The translations under genes and the position numbers were made by a program. 64,000 bases of DNA from CAZDXB01 sp964509335 (GTDB lineage Bacteria > Bacteroidota > Ignavibacteria > Kapaibacteriales > UBA2268). Where the stretch lies: assembly GCA_964509335.1 (NCBI GenBank), contig CAZDXB010000011.1:28111-92110 (forward strand), in the 5' to 3' direction. Positions 60,215-64,000 of this stretch are shown piece after piece (the first letter of the stretch is position 1; each line of letters begins with the position of its first letter). A model generated the notes under the pieces. It was not told where the DNA came from. It was given only the letters and a program-made list of their open reading frames with translations, and did not search any database.

Positions 60215-60409
60215 TTCCCTCTCCGCAAGCGGAGAGGGTTAGGGTGAGGTGAAAAACAAAATCCCTGTCCTTGCGGAGAGGGTTAGGGACAAGGTAGAAA
60301 ATCGTAACATTTGCTTATTGATTTACCCCTCTCTAACTCTCCCCGCAAGCGGGGAGAGGACAAAATGGTAAATTCCCTCTCTGCTTGCGGAGAGGGTTAG
60401 GGTGAGGTA
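60215..60409. repeat. Cluster of four REP-like palindromes
   Basis: Four copies of a CCCTCTCCGC/GCGGAGAGGG palindrome with GTTAGGGTGAGGT tail lie at about 60215-60252, 60261-60296, 60324-60361 (inverted) and 60373-60409. Arms vary (CTCTGCTTGCGGAGAG, CTCCCCGCAAGCGGGGAG) but compensate, keeping the hairpin. This type is widespread in bacterial genomes. Confidence 0.85.
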
Positions 60410-60471
60410 AAACCGACGCGGAGCGTCTCTATACGCGTTCCGCCGCCGGAGCGGACGGAACGAGTTTAAAT

Positions 60472-60501
60472 CTCCTTCCAAAATCGGAGTTTTGGAAGGA
60501 G
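60472..60501. repeat. Hairpin TCCTTCCAAAA...TTTTGGAAGGA
   Basis: TCCTTCCAAAA-TCGGAG-TTTTGGAAGGA, an 11-bp perfect stem, followed on the plus strand by GGAAAAAG. Its loop plus arm holds an inverted partial copy of the 56426/60090 repeat. It lies 30 bp past the stop of the minus-strand lipoprotein at 60532 and could terminate it. Confidence 0.6.
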
Positions 60502-60531
60502 GAAAAAGTAAGAGGAAGACGGCGATTCACC

Positions 60532-61071
60532 TCAATTATTCGTCTCGTCTCGCCATTGAGTTATTTTCCAAGGGTCGTCGGGGCGTTCTCGTTCGATTTT
60601 TATGTGGGCTTTCCCTTGCAATTGGAATCTGTCGCTGGGGTCGAAGACGACGTCGAGCGTGAAACTGCGCGAAATCGACTGGGTTATCGAGTCGCCGACT
60701 ATCATATTGATTTCGTTCCAAACCAAATCGAGGCGTTGCGTCGCTTGGAATAATCTGTAAGTCGTAATCATATCGACGTCCCTTCCCCACGCCGCGTCGG
60801 AAACCGGCTCGCTGTCGTAGCTTCGGTAAATGAAAGTGAAGTCTTCGGAGAGCAATTTGCCGTAAACCACCGTGTCCTTCATCTTGTAAGAATAGCTGAA
60901 GTTCTTGAACAAGCCCTCGACTGTTCGCTGGTCGCCCAAAAGAGGCGCGTCGCCTTCGTAATCGGCGAGCTTCGGAGCGAAAGGATTCGTGCAGGACAGC
61001 GCGATAAGCGCTATAAACGCCGAAAGCGCTATAAACTCATATTTGATATGTCCTCGCCGTTTAAGTCCCAT
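60532..61071 (-). CDS. Lipoprotein of unknown function
   Basis: About 179 residues from ATG 61071; an ATG at 61104 would give an unusually long n-region. A lipoprotein signal is present (FIALSAFIALIALSCTNPF, Cys ~27). The mature protein contains GDQRTVEGLFKNFSYSYKMK, DTVVYGKLLSEDFTFIYRSY and the end IKIERERPDDPWKITQWRDE, an NTF2/SnoaL-like plan ('a....D...y..ll..Df.f...' and 'W.i..w.D') typical of FCB lipoproteins. Divergent from the gene at 61239. Confidence 0.68.
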   Translation of the reverse strand: MGLKRRGHIKYEFIALSAFIALIALSCTNPFAPKLADYEGDAPLLGDQRTVEGLFKNFSYSYKMKDTVVYGKLLSEDFTFIYRSYDSEPVSDAAWGRDVDMITTYRLFQATQRLDLVWNEINMIVGDSITQSISRSFTLDVVFDPSDRFQLQGKAHIKIERERPDDPWKITQWRDETNN

Positions 61072-61238
61072 CGCGTTCTTTCGTTTGTTCGGGCGGTATA
61101 TCATAAAATCGCCGCCGCTTAATTATAATTATCGAACGACAATAAAATATATTTATTACTTCTAAGTTATAAAATTTATGTTAACGCGCTATAAATTTTT
61201 TATTTTTGACTTTTGCAAATATTAAGAAACAGGAATAA

Positions 61239-62153
61239 ATGAGAGCAAAAACGATTTTAACGATAACGCTGGCGGCGGCGCTTCTCGCTTTTCGGGCGGC
61301 TTTCGGCTTCCAAGTCGAAAGCGACTCGCTGAAAGCCGACTCTACCGCTGTGGCTACGAACGACACGATTTGCTACGAGCTGGATTTCGCCGTCGGCGAC
61401 ACTCTATATTATAGAGTCGAATCCAGAGACAGCGTGCTAATTGGAAGAGACGAACCGCTGACGAAAAAGCGATACGAGCGAATTAGAATTGTGTGCGACT
61501 CGATAAAAAACGGGCGCTTTTTCCTTTCGCAAACACTGACTCAATTTATGGCGTACGAATCCAAAGGCGACGTTAAGGACGTAAAGCGCGAGGAAAGCCC
61601 TTGGGTCGGCAGAACGGTATGGTATGAAATCGATTCGCTCGGCAATCGCTATAATTACGGCTACGACGATAGCTTGACCTCGGCTTTGACGCCGGGAGGA
61701 GCTTTTCAACCGGCAATCATATTCCCGTTCAAACGCGACTGCAGAGCGAAAAACAAGACTTGGATTGTCGAGACTTTGGACGAACTACCGGAAAACGGCT
61801 TGCCCGTCCCTCTAATGAATCAATCGTCTTTGTTCAGAGCGATTAGCTACGTTGACACTCTCGACGAGCGCTGCGCCAGATTCCAGTATATAAAAACCGG
61901 ACAAGGGAGCTATAAAGTAGTCGCCAATAAAGACACCATAAAAGCTACTTGTCGCGTAAACGGCTTCGGCAGATACGATATAAGCGTCGAGAAAAAAGTC
62001 CCGCTGGCTTATTACGCGACAATCGAGCAGAAGCTACGATTGTTCGTCGGCGAAAAGCAAACAAAAGTCGGTTGGCATTACCTGAACTCCGAATATGTCT
62101 TAGACCGCTATTTGCCCGCTATTAAGAAAGAAAAAGTCGAACCGGAAAAATAA
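61239..62153 (+). CDS. Secreted protein of unknown function
   Basis: 304 residues with a Sec signal (MRAKTILTITLAAALLAFRA, cut near FGF). The mature protein is beta-rich: LDFAVGDTLYYRVESRDSVL (~47-66) and GSYKVVANKDTIKATCRVNG, with GGAFQPAIIFPFKRDC in the middle. The motif 'y.ldfavGDtlyYrvesrDsV' resembles exported DUF4412/DUF6263-like proteins, not firm. The upstream AT-rich stretch (61105-61238) is a divergent promoter region. It may be related to the envelope protein at 10240 in general plan; this was not tested. Confidence 0.6.
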   Translation: MRAKTILTITLAAALLAFRAAFGFQVESDSLKADSTAVATNDTICYELDFAVGDTLYYRVESRDSVLIGRDEPLTKKRYERIRIVCDSIKNGRFFLSQTLTQFMAYESKGDVKDVKREESPWVGRTVWYEIDSLGNRYNYGYDDSLTSALTPGGAFQPAIIFPFKRDCRAKNKTWIVETLDELPENGLPVPLMNQSSLFRAISYVDTLDERCARFQYIKTGQGSYKVVANKDTIKATCRVNGFGRYDISVEKKVPLAYYATIEQKLRLFVGEKQTKVGWHYLNSEYVLDRYLPAIKKEKVEPEK

Positions 62154-62185
62154 TTTGGTAAAAAAAATATAAAGCTATATATTTG
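62154..62185 (+). promoter_or_regulatory. Bacteroidota-type promoter of rpmB
   Basis: -33 element TTTG (62154-62157), then 20 bp, then -7 element TATATTTG (62178-62185). It matches the Bacteroidota primary-sigma consensus TTTG-N19-20-TAnnTTTG. The predicted start of transcription is near 62192, giving a ~27-nt leader to the rpmB ATG at 62219, which includes ACGAGG as a Shine-Dalgarno sequence. Confidence 0.65.
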
Positions 62186-62218
62186 TATTCTTTTGAAAAA
62201 GTAAAGACGAGGTAGAAA

Positions 62219-62449
62219 ATGGCGAGGAAATGCGATATAACCGGAACGAAGCCGCTGATTGGCAATAACGTTTCGCATTCTAAAAATAGGATTAAGCGTA
62301 GGTTTTTGCCTAACTTACAGAAGAAGAAAATATGGATACCCGAAGAAAAACGTTGGATAACGCTGAAACTAACTTCGAAAGCTCTAAAAACTTTAGAGAA
62401 GAGAGGATATAAAGCTATGCTAAAGAAGTATAACTTAAAGGGCTTTTAA
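62219..62449 (+). CDS. rpmB: 50S ribosomal protein L28
   Basis: 76 residues. The L28 signature MARKCDITGTKPLIGNNVSH (1-20) is followed by SKNRIKRRFLPNLQKKKIW, the 'GN.vShs..ktkRrf.pNLq..+.w' motif, and the end LTSKALKTLEKRGYKAML. It is a large-subunit protein of bacterial ribosomes. Only one zinc-type Cys (Cys5) is present, so it is the C- form. It stands alone with its own promoter and terminator. Confidence 0.97.
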   Translation: MARKCDITGTKPLIGNNVSHSKNRIKRRFLPNLQKKKIWIPEEKRWITLKLTSKALKTLEKRGYKAMLKKYNLKGF

Positions 62450-62491
62450 TTATCCGACTCGACAGAAAATAAGCTAACATCAATTTCAATT

Positions 62492-62518
62492 AAGGGCTCT
62501 CAAAGCCCTTTTTTTGTT
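62492..62518 (+). terminator. Rho-independent terminator after rpmB
   Basis: AAGGGCT-CTCAA-AGCCCTT, a 7-bp stem with 5-nt loop, followed by TTTTTGTTT. It is 43 bp past the rpmB stop. Confidence 0.9.
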
Positions 62519-62538
62519 TAATAATACGGGGTAACGCT

Positions 62539-63801
62539 ATGAAAAGATATGTTTTACTACTCGCTTTGGTTTCATTTCTATTTTGCGCGGCGAAGGTTTT
62601 CGCGCAGAATGAATTCAATCCGTCTATCAAATTTCACGGCTTCGTAAAAACGGATATAATGCACAACACGAGACAGACGGTTGACGTAAGAGAGGGTCAT
62701 TTCTCGATTATGCCCGCCGACGAAAATCTAGACGCCGACGGCGACGATATAAACGCGAATCCGTATTTCAATATCCTTTCCATTCAAACTCGCTTGAAAG
62801 GATTCATCGACGGTGTAAAAGTAGGCGGCGTCGAAACGTCCGGCTACATCGAAGGCGAGTTTTTCGGGACTTCGAATGCGGACGTCAACGGTTTCAGATT
62901 GAGACACGCTTTCGTCGATTTGGACTGGGAACAAACTAAATTGCGAGTCGGGCAGTTTTGGCATCCAATGTTCGTTACCGATTGCTATCCGAGCGTTGTT
63001 AACTTTAATACCGGCGTTCCTTTCCAGCCTTTCTCCAGAAATCCGCAAATTCGCTTGACGCAGGATTTCGGCGCTATTGAAATAATCGCGGCGGCGATGA
63101 GCCAAAGAGATTTCACTAGCCCCGGTCCGGACGGCTCAAGCTCTAAATATATGCGAAACGCGAGCGTTCCCGAAGGACATTTGCAATTGCGTTACAACGC
63201 TGAAAAAGTCTTATTCGGCGTCGGCGGCGGCTACAAAATACTCTCCCCGCGAACGGAAACCGACCAAAACTATAAAACCGACGAAACAGTCGGCTCATAC
63301 GAATCAATAGCTTATTTAAAACTTAATTTCGAGCCGGTTACGTTAAAATTCGAAGGCGTTTACGGACAAAATTTAACCAACTTAGTAATGCTCGGAGGCT
63401 ACGGAGTAACGGATTACGACCAAACAACCGGCGAATACGAATATACGAATCAAAATATTATGTCCGCTTGGGGCGAAGCGGTAATCGGTCTCTCCGATAA
63501 CGTAGATTTTTCCATTTTCGGCGGTTACACAAAAGCTATGGGAACCGACGAAGAATTATATAATTTCTCCGCTTTCAATCAAGGCGATTATAAACTATGG
63601 ACTCGCGGCGGCGGACAACTTAGCGAAGTTTACAGGGTAGCCCCGTCGATAAAATGGGACATCGGAAAAGTAAGATTAGCCGGCGAAATTGAATACACTA
63701 CCGCCGTTTACGGCGACAGTTTCGACGAAAACGCCGAAGCCCAAGAGACGCATTCGGTTTCTAATCTAAGAACTCTGTTCGGCGTTTATATATTCTTTTA
63801 A
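62539..63801 (+). CDS. Porin-like outer-membrane protein
   Basis: 420 residues with a Sec signal (MKRYVLLLALVSFLFCAAKV, cut after FAQ). The mature part starts SIKFHGFVKTDIMHNTRQTV, a porin-like first strand, and has many alternating strands: GYIEGEFFGTSNADVNGFRL, RHAFVDLDWEQTKLRVGQFW, NVDFSIFGGYTKAMGT. It ends in an aromatic strand (LFGVYIFF), the C-terminal signature of outer-membrane barrels. The plan 'G....l......Rh.fv.l.w....rlGQ' resembles DcaP/trimeric porins. Substrate unknown. Preceded by the rpmB terminator, so separately transcribed. Confidence 0.8.
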   Translation: MKRYVLLLALVSFLFCAAKVFAQNEFNPSIKFHGFVKTDIMHNTRQTVDVREGHFSIMPADENLDADGDDINANPYFNILSIQTRLKGFIDGVKVGGVETSGYIEGEFFGTSNADVNGFRLRHAFVDLDWEQTKLRVGQFWHPMFVTDCYPSVVNFNTGVPFQPFSRNPQIRLTQDFGAIEIIAAAMSQRDFTSPGPDGSSSKYMRNASVPEGHLQLRYNAEKVLFGVGGGYKILSPRTETDQNYKTDETVGSYESIAYLKLNFEPVTLKFEGVYGQNLTNLVMLGGYGVTDYDQTTGEYEYTNQNIMSAWGEAVIGLSDNVDFSIFGGYTKAMGTDEELYNFSAFNQGDYKLWTRGGGQLSEVYRVAPSIKWDIGKVRLAGEIEYTTAVYGDSFDENAEAQETHSVSNLRTLFGVYIFF

Positions 63802-63822
63802 TTAGTCGTAAAGCATTATTCT

Positions 63823-63848
63823 CAGCCCCAAATTTTATTTTGGGGCTG
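63823..63848. terminator. Hairpin after the porin gene, between convergent genes
   Basis: CAGCCCCAAA-TTTTAT-TTTGGGGCTG, a 10-bp perfect stem, lies 22 bp past the porin stop and 50 bp past the stop of the minus-strand gene at the window edge. It may end transcripts from both sides; T-runs beside it are short. Confidence 0.6.
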
Positions 63849-63898
63849 GAAAACATAGAAGCGTTTAGCGCGTCAAATCAATAGGTTTTCAATTCTTT

Positions 63899-64000
63899 TT
63901 ATCTATAGGAATCAACTCTTTGGGGCGGATTTTTTTCCAGTATTAATTTGAAAAAATACTCCGCTTCCTTTTGAGAGCCGTCCGTAACGTGGCCTATAGC
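63899..64000 (-). CDS. 3' end of an unidentified gene (cut by window edge)
   Basis: An open minus-strand frame from base 64000 to TAA at 63899-63901 gives 33 residues: ...AIGHVTDGSQKEAEYFFKLI, then LEKNPPQRVDSYR. Codon use and composition look coding, and it is convergent with the porin gene across a terminator-like hairpin. Too short to name. Confidence 0.45.
   Translation of the reverse strand, partial: AIGHVTDGSQKEAEYFFKLILEKNPPQRVDSYR

Larger units (their letters stand above)
59976..60531. other. Gene-free region with repeats
   Basis: No gene is supported in these 556 bases. It holds the promoter side of the lipoprotein cluster (59976-60090, AT-rich), a direct repeat of 56426-56449 at 60090-60112, an imperfect hairpin at about 60161-60196 (AGATGCGCC...GGCACATCT), four REP-like palindromes (60215-60409) and a hairpin at 60472-60501. 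Confidence 0.7.

Noticed and set aside
1..64000. tRNA or rRNA genes and a replication origin
   Set aside because: Intergenic regions were read on both strands for T-loop motifs and DnaA-box clusters, and none was convincing.

Overview
The window looks like a chromosomal contig from a flagellated member of the Bacteroidota/Ignavibacteriota/Kapabacteria side of the FCB group. This is inferred from three things: a secreted protein with a type IX secretion (T9SS) C-terminal sorting domain (26.4-28.7 kb), a Bacteroidota-type promoter (TTTG-N20-TATATTTG) in front of rpmB, and many FCB-style outer-membrane barrels and lipoproteins. A full rod/ring/hook-filament gene cluster is present, which most Bacteroidetes sensu stricto lack. 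No rRNA, tRNA or CRISPR array was found. One 100-base N gap lies inside a 23-bp tandem array (11.3 kb).

Layout. 0-8.8 kb is one minus-strand flagellar operon, in transcription order: FlhB-like cytoplasmic domain protein, flgF, flgG, flgA, flgH, flgI, flgJ, flgN, a four-helix-bundle protein, flgK, flgL, motA (cut by the window edge). A good sigma-54 promoter match lies just upstream. 9.2-13.7 kb holds envelope proteins, rlmN and gatC. 13.8-24.6 kb is an accessory stretch: a type II restriction-modification pair followed by a second copy of part of the gatC 3' end, a three-gene TIGR04255 cassette, a DUF1643 gene, a membrane spermidine-synthase-like gene that looks like core, and a two-gene unit made of a RecQ-like helicase fused to a phosphoribosyltransferase plus a DprA-like protein. 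That unit is the most striking system in the window and resembles a helicase-bearing relative of the ShosTA (PRTase + DprA) conflict systems.

24.6-42 kb is mostly housekeeping: amidohydrolase, T9SS cargo, hslUV, a lipoprotein/outer-membrane protein pair, glgA, mtnA, a DUF559 gene tightly bracketed by inverted palindromic repeats, a cobalamin adenosyltransferase, a YmdB-like phosphoesterase, asd, a D-threonine-aldolase-like enzyme, a LolA-like protein and a DUF3108 protein. 42-56.4 kb has a soluble multi-PAS histidine kinase, a DNA methyltransferase with what looks like a remnant of its restriction enzyme, two tandem DUF3857/transglutaminase-like proteins (the second with all three catalytic residues replaced), an M20 dipeptidase, a VapBC-type pair, hisS and a membrane histidine kinase.

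56.5-60.0 kb is an AT-rich, minus-strand cluster of small lipoproteins, a thioredoxin-like protein and a DUF4221-like propeller, with related short direct repeats on both sides. One of its genes carries a probable single-base frameshift. 60-64 kb has a dense cluster of REP-like palindromes, a lipoprotein, a secreted protein, rpmB with promoter and terminator, a porin-like protein and the 3' end of a further gene.
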